Notes under the pieces: model-generated
What the model saw: only the letters and a program-made list of their open reading frames with translations
The model's database searches: none
Told to the model about the DNA's origin: nothing
DNA from: Plasmodiophora brassicae
Taxonomy: Eukaryota > Endomyxa: Phytomyxea > Phytomyxea > Plasmodiophorida
NCBI GenBank assembly: GCA_036867785.1
Contig: CP145417.1
Span: 620,001 to 684,000 of the forward strand
Direction of reading: 5' to 3'
DNA length: 64,000 nt
In this document: one piece after another, positions 32,113-41,255 of the stretch
Numbering within the stretch: the stretch's first letter is position 1
Layout: every line of letters begins with the position of its first letter
Translations under genes and position numbers: made by a program

Positions 32113-33951
32113 ATGCCTGCCCTCGCTGTATTCCTGTACGCATGCACGACGAGTTACGTGCTGGCCCTTGACCTTCAAGTCTATCCGACGAAGGAGGAGA
32201 TGCCGCCAACGATGACGCCGGAAGAGGCCGACCGTGCCAACGCTGATCTAACCTCTTGGGGGTTTACATGGTTCGGGTGTCCACTGACGGGGCGGGTGAC
32301 GAACAAGATGGTGACACTGGCTGATGGGTATACGTATGATCAAGATCGCGTCGTCGAATCTTGTCGGGATACGGACACTCTGAAGTCACCCAATTATCGG
32401 CACCTGACGATCCCTAGAAACCTCGGGTTTGCATTCGTGAACCTGGATTTGATGAACATCGCCAAGAATGCCGAATCGATCTTGCAGAGCGTCGTACACG
32501 ATGAGGTCCCCTCGATGGTTCGTCCATGGATCGGATCCCCATTGCGGCAGCCCATATGGATCTGCGCGGATGGACGGTCGCGTCTCACGTCTTCGTTCCA
32601 GCGTCCGTTCACGCTTGAACAATTGGGGATGTTGCTGGTTCAAGACAATGGGGAATTCTGCTTCCGGAACGTCCATCTTGAACGAGTCGTCGACGAGATC
32701 TGTAGACTTGTGGATTGTGGGACGGATGACGTCGTACTGCCTCGACACGAAACCTCGGCGCGAGTGGATACCATCCATGTTGATCCTGGGGCACATCGGT
32801 CGCTTTCTTCTTCAAGTCAGCTCTCGCCAAGCACGGCAGCGTCCAGCAGCGGGACATCAACCACGGTTCATTCCCCGACAAGTACTGCGAGCTCGAGTAG
32901 CGGAACATATCCGCTCGCGAACCATCATGAGTCCAATGCTCTGGTGTCTTCTGTCGGAACTGATGACGCCGCCTCCACTGCTGGGGCCGATATCGCCGAT
33001 GCCGTCCCGTGGCCCAGCGCGTCGGAAGTGCAGCCTGCCCCAACGTTACCTCGTGCAATTTCGTCTGCCTGGGCCGCGACGATAGCGCATACTCGTGATC
33101 TGGACAACAAATCGTTTTGGAGTCGGCGCCACCTCTACTCAACGGCAAAGGACAACTTTCATGCTGCCCTGTTCTGGGCGAATCATTACCGCACCACCTT
33201 TAAACCGGCCGACATAGAGCTGCCGCCCAAACCTACGATGTCGGGCGACATGAGAGGCTGGCAGGGCAGCTGTCACCGTTTCTTCCAAGCAGCTGAAGAC
33301 GTCGTCGTCAACGCCATTTCAGAGACGCGAGGCAACCCTCATGCTACCGGCCTGCGCCTTGGACCCGTGAACCGTCGTGCTGGTGCTCTAAGGGTACGGG
33401 TGACAAAGCTGGGTCTTGCTCAGTCTAAGTGGCCCCGAAGGAAAATTGTCAAAACTACGTGGACGGACGACTTCGCGATCGCCGACGTTCCATGGCCCAG
33501 TATGTCGGCAAAGTCGTCTGCCCCATCATTGCCCCGCGTAATGTCGTCTGCTGGGGCCGCAACGGCCGCGCATACGCGCTCCCTAGACGACCCCAATCTA
33601 TGGGATCGGCAAGGTCTCTCACAGACCGACAGGAGCACCATCTACGATGCGCTGTTCTGGGTCCATCAGTACCGTACTGTCTGGAAACCGTCCGGAATGT
33701 CGTTGCCGCCGAAGCCTGCCAACAGCGACGGTTTCAGGAAGTGGCAGGCCAGCTGTTATCGCTTCTTCAAAGCCGCGGAAGACCTGGTCGTCAAGGCCAT
33801 TTCGGAAAAAGAAGGCGTCGGTGTCGCAGGCATCCACCGTGTGGCATATCATTTGCGACGTCATGTTGCGAAGCTTGGGCTGCCCATTAACCATGTGCGC
33901 TCGCGCCCTACGCGCAAGGGTGTGTTCGTGCGCGCAGGAAAGGGGTCGTGA
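32113..33951 (+). CDS. Secreted U-box-like protein with two PWPS/WQASC modules (copy 1)
   Basis: Single exon. The frame opens at 32038, but the Met at 32113 begins a signal peptide (MPALAVFLYACTTSYVLA) shared with copy 2, giving 612 aa. Residues about 40-115 match a U-box: FGCPLTGRVTNKMVTLADGY, TYDQDRVVESCR, LKSPNYRHLTIPRNLGFAFV, with the CPLTG, ADGYTYD and final N-aliphatic positions of U-box E3 ligases. A second, weaker Cys/Asn-containing block (DNGEFCFRNVHLERVVDEIC) follows. After a Ser-rich linker come two ~110-residue modules beginning near 33000 and 33470, sharing PWPS, AHTRxLD, DALFW/AALFWA, YRT, LPPKP, WQxSC, RFFxAAED and AISE. The basic C-terminus ends RAGKGS. The U-box call is from motif reading; the module is unknown to me. 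Confidence 0.75.
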   Translation: MPALAVFLYACTTSYVLALDLQVYPTKEEMPPTMTPEEADRANADLTSWGFTWFGCPLTGRVTNKMVTLADGYTYDQDRVVESCRDTDTLKSPNYRHLTIPRNLGFAFVNLDLMNIAKNAESILQSVVHDEVPSMVRPWIGSPLRQPIWICADGRSRLTSSFQRPFTLEQLGMLLVQDNGEFCFRNVHLERVVDEICRLVDCGTDDVVLPRHETSARVDTIHVDPGAHRSLSSSSQLSPSTAASSSGTSTTVHSPTSTASSSSGTYPLANHHESNALVSSVGTDDAASTAGADIADAVPWPSASEVQPAPTLPRAISSAWAATIAHTRDLDNKSFWSRRHLYSTAKDNFHAALFWANHYRTTFKPADIELPPKPTMSGDMRGWQGSCHRFFQAAEDVVVNAISETRGNPHATGLRLGPVNRRAGALRVRVTKLGLAQSKWPRRKIVKTTWTDDFAIADVPWPSMSAKSSAPSLPRVMSSAGAATAAHTRSLDDPNLWDRQGLSQTDRSTIYDALFWVHQYRTVWKPSGMSLPPKPANSDGFRKWQASCYRFFKAAEDLVVKAISEKEGVGVAGIHRVAYHLRRHVAKLGLPINHVRSRPTRKGVFVRAGKGS

Positions 33952-35219
33952 ACCCTGAGCGCAAACCTGTCAATTGCAGGCGCAAGTGGCACTAATCTGC
34001 AGGATGTTGCACTCTGAATTCCTGGTTCTATGATAAACGCACTGAACCTCTTGTTGACAAGGTCATGTGGACTTATTCGCAACGTACTGTTATTAGTTTA
34101 TTTGTGTTTCGCGCTTTTCAGGCAGGCGCCTCGGTCTCGGGTCCGAGGACCGTAGGATCGCTTCCAGAACGGCAGCTTCTCCCGGCCTGGCAGTGCCGGC
34201 CTGTCACCTTTGTGCTGGGATCTCGCAGATTGGAACGTACTGTTATGATCGGTATCGCCGGTGTCGAGGCGCCACACCGGTTCGCGGTATTCCACCACAG
34301 GCTCGTTCAGGAACGGGGCGTCGTCTGACGTGCGTAGGTTAAGGTCATAATATGGGATTGACAACAGGGACTACCCTAAATGTGTACCGGAACCATGACA
34401 ACATTGGACAACCGCCGACGAGGCGACAAGATGGTCGGGGTTTTCAACTTCGAAGGCATCGACGTCCGCCGTCGGTAATATGACACCCAGGCCAACCTGG
34501 GAACGGTGAGTGACGACGACGCGGCATGCACGGATGTGTTATCCCACACGGACGGCTGTCCCGTACCGGACGTTCATGTTCCGCACGAACCGACGCGGAG
34601 GGCAACAGTAAAACGTGGCAAAGTGTGCCAAGAAAGAATAGGGTGTTGAAGACGGCTAGGAAGCGATAATCGGTTCCATGAACACGTTGCCTGGGTTGGG
34701 TTGGCCGAGGAAACCCCTCTGAGCAAGACGACCTCCAGCAAGACGTTCGTGACTGCTTCTGAATTCGCAGGTTCCTACGACGGGGGAACGGATATGCATC
34801 ATCGACCGATGTCCTTTTCATGATTAGGCGGTCGGCAGTTTATAAGCCATCAGTTGTCGGTTTCCGATGTGGAGGATCAGGTATGACAAGAGGTACGGTT
34901 AGGAGACGTACGACGAGTTTCTGAAGGAGACCCGTCCAAGGACGGCCTGGGTAGCGCTTGAAACTAATGAGCGCGTTCCATCGACTTTCCTCGGATGTGA
35001 TCCAGCACACGTCCCGACTGTAAACGATCTGAGGCGGCGACGAGGGCCATTGTTGCTGATACACGTGCAGGCTGATAGAAGAGATCAAGGCGGTACGCCA
35101 TTGGGAACAGCTCTGTAATCGGCTACGACGCAATCTAGTCGACGCGCGCTGAATCGGTTCGATGTCGATCCGCTCGTCAATGTCGCGCCCTCCATACCCG
35201 TCGTCGACCATGAATCGAT
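33952..35219. other. Intergenic region between duplicated blocks
   Basis: The first ~280 bp is the duplicated 3' flank. The remaining ~990 bp contains no frame with recognisable similarity. It may be older retroelement sequence upstream of the gag relic, but nothing supports that directly. Confidence 0.4.
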
Positions 35220-35770
35220 GCTGCACCTGATGCTATTCCGGTCCACGCCACCGGCACCGCCAACGATGCCAACAACGAAATCATCGCAGTACTCGCACGG
35301 CAACACGAGCTCGAGGAGCAGCTCGCGTGTCTTGGTTCCCAGCCGGTACGCGAGCCCAAGGTGAAACTGCCGGAGCCGTTCACTGGGAGGCCGGCAGCCC
35401 TTCAGGACTCCTGAACAGTATCAAGGTCATTCTGGAGCAGCAATCGGTGACTTGCGCGTCACCGAGGTGGAAGATGCTGCTCCTCGGGGGCCTGCTGTCC
35501 GGACCCGCGCAGGCCTCGTGGAACCCCGTTTATACGAGGCCCAGAGACGAGGGCCCACTGTTGAACGACATCCAGGGGTTCGCCGCGGCATTCCGGGTGC
35601 GGTTCACTGGCCCGGTGCGAGCCACTGACAAAGCCGCCGACAAGTTGGGGCGCTCGGTCAGCGAATACGAGACGGACGCGTGCCAGCTGCTGATCGCTGA
35701 CGCCGGCTACAATGATGCCGCTGGCCGGCACGCATTCTTCCGCAGCCTAAATCAGGAACGAAGGCCAGTC
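35220..35770 (+). mobile_element. Ty3/gypsy gag relic
   Basis: Two frames joined by a shift near 35400 read as a retrotransposon Gag. First comes HELEEQLACLGSQPV and VKLPEPFTGRPAALQD. After it come WKMLLLGGLLSGPAQASW, GPLLNDIQGFAAAFRVRFTG and the classic RSVSEYETDACQLLIADAGY plus NDAAGRHAFFRSLNQE. No protease, RT or LTR is attached. It lies directly upstream of the second duplicated block and runs in frame into a fragment of the island-specific module. Confidence 0.8.
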
Positions 35771-35809
35771 CACATTGGATTTCGTCTGCAGTACGCATCG
35801 ACCCCGGCC

Positions 35810-35905
35810 GTGCGCGTCGTCCACGCCATCCCGTGGCCCAGTGCATCGGAAGTGAAGCCTGCCCCATCGTTGCCTTCTGAAACGGCGTCCGCCTACATAG
35901 GCTGC
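35810..35905 (+). pseudogene. Fragment of the PWPS module
   Basis: VVHAIPWPSASEVKPAPSLP then SETASAYIG is in frame with the gag relic and corresponds to the first ~30 residues of the repeat module in the U-box genes (IADAVPWPSASEVQPAPTLP). The similarity ends there and the rest of the module is missing. It shows a third, truncated copy. Confidence 0.7.
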
Positions 35906-36109
35906 GGCGCCACGCAATCTTGCAACGGAGCGGTCCTCGAGGCTCGCTGTCAAAGCCCAATGAAGAAACGTCGTCCCTTGTCTGATACGGATTACGCCAG
36001 TTTCGAGCGCGATCCGCTTCACCCCTGGTCTCCAGTCAGCGGGCGACTGCTCCTGGGCGAACAAAAAGTGCGTCAGTGTATGCCCAGGCCAGCCAGGCGT
36101 CAGCGTCTC

Positions 36110-36117
36110 TATAAATA
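36110..36117 (+). promoter_or_regulatory. TATA box of U-box gene copy 2
   Basis: TATAAATA 124 bp before the ATG at 36234, at the same relative place as in copy 1. Confidence 0.6.
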
Positions 36118-36233
36118 AATAATCCCATTTCGGGAAGGTCGGAGCGGACTTCCGGGGCTGGGCGCTGTGGCTGCCGTCCGCACTTGACACGTCGCCTGCC
36201 GTTGGAGCCACCTTCGAAGTCTGGGCAGCAGCG

Positions 36234-38197
36234 ATGCCTGCCCTCGCTGTATTCCTGTTCGCATGCACGACGAGTTACTCGCTGGCCGTTGACCTTCAAG
36301 TCTACCCGACGAAGGAGGAGGTGCCGCCAATGATGACGCCGGAAGAGGCCGACCGTGCCAACGCTGACCTAACCTCTTGGGGATTTACATGGTTCGGGTG
36401 TCCACTGACGGGGCGGGTGACGAACAAGATGGTGACCCTGGCTGATGGGTATACGTATGATCAAGATCGCGTCGTCGCATCTTGTCGGGATACGGACACT
36501 CTGAAGTCACCCAATTATCGGCACCTGACGATCCCTAGAAACCTCGGGTTTGCATTCGTGAACCTGGATTTGATGAACATCGCCAAGAATGCCGAATCGA
36601 TCTTGCAGAGCGTCGTACACGATGAGGTCCCCTCGATGGTTCGTCCATGGATCGGATCCCCATTGCGGCAGCCCATATGGATCTGCGCGGATGGACGGTC
36701 GCGTCTCACGTCTTCGTTCCAGCGTCCGTTCACGCTTGAACAACTGGGGATGTTGCTGGTTCAGGACAATGGGGAATTCTGCTTCCGGAACGTCCATCTT
36801 GAACAAGTCGTCGACGAGATCTGTAGACTTGTGGATTGTGGGACGGATGAGGTACTGCCTAGACATGAAACCTCGGCGCGAATGGATACCATCCATGCTG
36901 CTCCGGGAGCACTTCGGTCGCTTTCGTCTTCAAGTCAGCTCTCGCCAAGCATGGCAGCGTCCAGCAGCGGTTCTTCTGTCGCTAGGCAGCACCGGCACTC
37001 TATTGACACATCCATCATCGGGACATCAACCGAGGTTCATCGCCGACGTCAAGTTCATCGAGATCGAGCAGCAGAAGGTCGAGCAGCAAACGGCCGAGCG
37101 GCGGAAGGTCTCCGTTCGCGGATCGTCACGACCCGAGTGATGTATTGTCTCCTGTCGAGACTAATGACACCGCCTACACTGCTTGGGCCGATATCGCCAA
37201 CGCTATCCCATGGCCCTGTTCGTCGGAAGTGCAGCTTGCTCCATCGTTGCCTTCTGAAATGTCGTCCGCCTGGGCCGCGACGATAGCGCATACTCGTGAT
37301 CTAGATATGGAATCGTTTTGGTATCGGGGCCATCTCTACTCATCGCCAATGGACAACTTCCATGCTGCCCTGTTCTGGGCGTATCATTACCGCACCACCT
37401 TCAGACCGGCCGACATGGAGCTGCCGCCCAAACCCAGAAACACTGGCGACATGGGAGGCTGGCAGGCCAGCTGCCATCGGTTTTTCAAAGCAGCGGAAGA
37501 CAACGTCGTCAACTCCATTTCCGAGGTGCGGGGCAACTCTGAGGCCGGCCGCCGGCGGCTTCGTCCCGTGTGCCGTCATGCTTCGCGTTTACGGAGACTG
37601 ATGAGGAATCTGGGGCTTGTTGGGTCTCACATCCCCAAGCCATTCGCCGGCGAGTATGAGAGGACTACGTTTTCGGCCGACATTGCCGACACCATTCCAT
37701 GGCCCAGTATGTCGGAAGTAAAGCCTGTCCCCACGTTGCCTCTCACGATGTCGTCCGCCTGGGCCGCAACGATCGCGTATACGCGCTCCCTTGATGACCG
37801 CACCCGATGGGATTGGAAAGTTCTTACAAGGACCAGAGAGAATAACATCTACGATGCGCTGTTCTGGGCCCATCAGTACAGTACTGCCTGGAAGCCACCC
37901 GGAATGTCGCCGCCGCCGAAGCCTGCCACCAGCGACGGTTTCGGGGAGTGGCAGGCCAGCTGTTATCGCTTCTTTAAAACCGCAGAAGACATCCTTGTCA
38001 AGACCATTGTAACAGTACAAGGCGGCGCTGACGATGTCGACGACGGCTCTGCAGGCATCCGCCGTTTGTCAAACTCTTTGCGATGTCACGTTATGAACGT
38101 CGGGTTGGCTATTGACCCTGACGTCCACAAGCCGTACAAGCGCACGCCAGAGGTCGTGAACCCTCAGCACAAACGTTCCAAGCGCGGGCGCAGGTGA
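36234..38197 (+). pseudogene. Secreted U-box-like protein copy 2, frameshifted in the linker
   Basis: Signal peptide (MPALAVFLFACTTSYSLA), U-box and following block are almost identical to copy 1 (about a dozen to fifteen base differences in roughly 630). In the Ser-rich linker copy 2 has a 51-bp in-frame insertion near 36972. It then lacks one base near 37040-37043 (CATCGCCG versus CATTCCCCG). After that, the module region is open in another frame (from about 37042 to 38197). It encodes both modules (NAIPWPCSSEV, WQASCHRFFKAAED; DTIPWPSMSEV, WQASCYRFFKTAED). As read, the U-box protein ends at 37286 after a nonsense tail. It is either a pseudogene, an assembly error, or spliced; no GT-AG pair I tried restores the frame. 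Confidence 0.7.
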
Positions 38198-38874
38198 AAC
38201 GAATCTGGACGATGTTGCTTTCTGAATTCCTGGTCCTATGATACACGTACAAACCTCCTTTTTGACAGGGTTGTGTGGATCGATTCGAAGGGAGTGCCGT
38301 CATCGCCTGTTAGACAGTTTAGTTTCTTTGCTTTTCGCGCTTTTCACGCAGGCGCCCCTCGGTGATTCGGTTTCGGGTCCGAGGACTGAAGGTTCAGCCA
38401 GCAGAACGCCCACACCTCCCCGCCTGGCAGCGACGGCCCATCACCGTTGTACTGGGCTCATCACGCCTGGACGATACCAGAGTGGGTACGAGGTTCGCTC
38501 AGTCTTGTCGACATCGTCTTGTCGATCCACTTTGTCATACCGTCTATGCCTGGATTTCACATCCCGACTCGTGTTACGGGCCGTCCGTCCACCTCCCCAG
38601 ACGCTCAAGCGAGACCCGTCGTCTTTGCTCTGGCACTTTGGGCTTCCTGATCAGCAACATGATCGAATGGGGCCATGCCGATTGCGCGGCGTCCGCCGGG
38701 CTGTACGCCGCGACGTCCCCTGAGCTCTCGCAAGGCGCGTGTGGCTGCATCACGCCCTGCGGCTGGCGGGTCTGGCGTGGGCCCGCGGCGTGTCTTCGGC
38801 CCCGTGATGGAAGTGGACGCGCGACGCCACTCAGCGTTTTTTTCGACCGGGATTCATAACCGTCATTTTATCCG
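38198..38874. other. Duplicated 3' flank and promoter region of ALDH gene
   Basis: Up to about 38460 the sequence is the duplicated 3' flank. Beyond that I see no coding sequence. The ALDH promoter should lie here; a TTTTTTTCG run at 38839-38846 is the only simple element. Confidence 0.4.
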
Positions 38875-41180
38875 ATGATGATGAGACGTTTCGGGTTGAG
38901 CGTCGTCGCTGGGAGACGCTGGGCAGGATCGGCGGCGTCGGCGCCGGCAGTGCCCTTGATTGTTGCCGGGAAGCGGGTGGAATCGCATGCGACGTCGTTC
39001 CACGATGTCAGGGATCCGGCGACGCAGAAGCTGGTGTGCCGGGTGCCGGATGCGTCGAAGGACGAGCTCGAGAGCGCTGTCGAGGCAGCGTCGGCCGCAT
39101 TTGAATCGTTCAGTGTTTGTCGAAAGGGTCGTGAGGTGCTGTGCTGATGATGGTGGCAGGTGGAGGATGACACCGATTACGACGCGACAGCGAGTCATGT
39201 TTAAGTACCAAGAGCTATTGAGAAAGAAGATCGATGTCATTGCAGAAAGCATAGGTTGGACTCCGTGCTGGACCCGATGGTAGAACCTGTGCCCTGAGAC
39301 GGTGCGGATGCCTTGCAGTCCAAGAGAACGGCAAGATCATGGCTGATGCGGTTGGCGATGTCACGCGCGGCCTCGAGGTTGTTGAACATGCATGCGGGAC
39401 AGCGACGCTGATGATGGGTGAAACGGTCGAGAACGTTAGCCGTGATATCGATACGTACAGCTACAGGCAGCCGCTCGGTATGTAGGGTCTTGAAGTCAAA
39501 CCCGTGTAGTCTGAACGTGTCTGCAGGCGTCGTTGCTGGGATCTGCCCGTTCAACTTTCCGGCAATGATTCCTCTGTGGATGTTCCCCGTCGCCGTTACT
39601 GTACGGAAACCGGCCGTCGCCACCCCGGGGCATGCCCAAACTTTAACGGTGGATAGTGCGGCAACACGTGTATCATCAAGCCATCCGAACGGACGCCCGG
39701 AGCGACCATGATCCTGGCCGGCCTTGTAGTGCCTGATGCGAAATCGTCAACGGCGCCGATTAATGAGACGTCGTAATGTCCAGGTCAAAGAGGCGGGGCT
39801 TCCAGACGGAGTCCTGAACATTGTGCATGGAGGAAAGTCCACCGTCGATTTTCTCTGTGATAGCCCGAGTATCCGGTAGAAGCGCATCTGTGGCCAATCT
39901 GTGCGCTGAACGCTGAGCCGGTTCTTCAGAGCCGTCTCATTTGTTGGATCGGATGTCGCTGGACAACACATTCATGCGCGAGCAACGGCCACGGGAAAGA
40001 GAGTACAGGTTCGGGGCCACATTTCGTCTGTAAACTGGACCAGAGAGTGAACTCGAGAGCAAATGTTAGGCTAACTTGGGCGCGAAAAACCATGCAACTG
40101 TTCTACCGGATGCTGACAAGGAGGCGACCCTAAATGCGCTGTGTGCTGCTGCATTTGGGGCTAGCGGGCAACGATGCATGGCTCTGTCTGTTGCCATTCT
40201 CGTTGGCGAGGCGAGTGAATGGATTGACGATCTCAAAACCAAAGCGCAATCTCTTGTAGTCAACGCAGGTCGAAGCTCTGTTAGTGTGAGCACCTGGCAC
40301 GTTACCTGACCCGGTTGTTCGCCAAATCGTTTAGGTCACGAACCGGACGCGCAACTTGGCCCCATGATTTCCCCGAAGGCTCTTGAGAGAGCGAAGGCAA
40401 TAATTACGCGCAGTATCGAGCAAGGAGCGAACGCAATACTCGACGGCAGAGAGTTTACGAGCGAAAAGTATCCCGAGGTAAACCGTTTCGTTTGCACAGG
40501 TACCCCCAAACGTGACTGCCTTCGGTTACAGGGAAACTTCCTTGGCCCGACCATCCTAACCGGCGTGTCTCCCGACATGGAGTGCTACAAGCAGGTTCGT
40601 CTTGGCGCCACTTTGAGTGATATATAACTTACGCGCTGTACATCTAGGAAATCTTCGGGCCCGTTCTGTGCGTGATGCAGGCAGACAGCCTCGAAGAAGG
40701 TCGGTTAACAAGGCTCGTTTGCGTCCCAGTAGGTCACGTCTCTTACTAACGTTGCTCAGCAATTCGTATTACGAATGCCAACTCCCACGGGAACGGTTGT
40801 GCAATATTTACCCGGTATGCACGCTTGATACGATAGAGTACGACGCTTAATCGCTTATCGTGTCGCCCAGATCGGGTGCCTCAGCACGGAAATTCCAGTT
40901 CCAGGTCGACGTTGGACAAGTTGGCATTAATCTGCCGATCCCTGTCCCGTTGCCCTTCTTCTCATTCACTGTAATATATGGGCACCACAGCTACAAAGGT
41001 AAATTTAAACCAATGTTCTTTCATTAGGGATCGCGAGGGTCATTCGTCGGAGCCAATCACTTCTACGGGAAAGAAGGAGTCAATTTCTATACTCAAATCA
41101 AAACCGTGACATCCAACTGGCGCTCTGCGAAATCCGCAGCGAAAGACAAGCTGAACACGGCAATGCCAATTCTGAAGTAA
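38875..41180 (+). CDS. Methylmalonate-semialdehyde dehydrogenase, mitochondrial
   Basis: Fourteen exons with 13 introns of 49-66 nt, at 39108-39159, 39255-39318, 39478-39526, 39601-39656, 39726-39783, 39876-39929, 40009-40069, 40269-40334, 40478-40531, 40595-40647, 40700-40759, 40815-40870 and 40971-41027. The sum is 1566 nt, 521 aa, the family length. Each junction restores conserved sequence: [89 protein letters not shown] (catalytic Cys), [13 protein letters not shown], and [20 protein letters not shown]. An Arg/Ser-rich presequence suggests mitochondria. The enzyme makes propionyl-/acetyl-CoA in valine and pyrimidine catabolism. Confidence 0.96.
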
Positions 41181-41255
41181 ATGCAAACACCATCCTGCTC
41201 TGCATCAGGTCGCCGAGAGAAGGCCACCGCGGTCAACGTAAGTTTATACACAATG

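Larger units (their letters stand above)
31860..34230 (+). repeat. Segmental duplication, copy 1
   Basis: The block from the promoter (CTGGGCGAACCAAAGTGCGTC) through the U-box gene to the 3' flank (TTTCGCGCTTTTCAGGCAGG, GGGTCCGAGGAC) recurs at about 35990-38460 in the same orientation. Boundaries are approximate, judged by eye. Confidence 0.8.
35990..38460 (+). repeat. Segmental duplication, copy 2
   Basis: Partner of 31860-34230. Promoter (CTGGGCGAACAAAAAGTGCGTC), gene and 3' flank (TTTCGCGCTTTTCACGCAGG) align in order; spacing between copies is about 4.1 kb. The copies are most alike over the signal peptide and U-box region and less alike over repeats and flanks. Confidence 0.8.

Noticed and set aside
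36972-37022. 51-bp insertion in U-box copy 2 as a retained intron
   Set aside because: It starts with GT but has no matching AG end that restores the frame, and it is a multiple of three, so it does not explain the frameshift further on.
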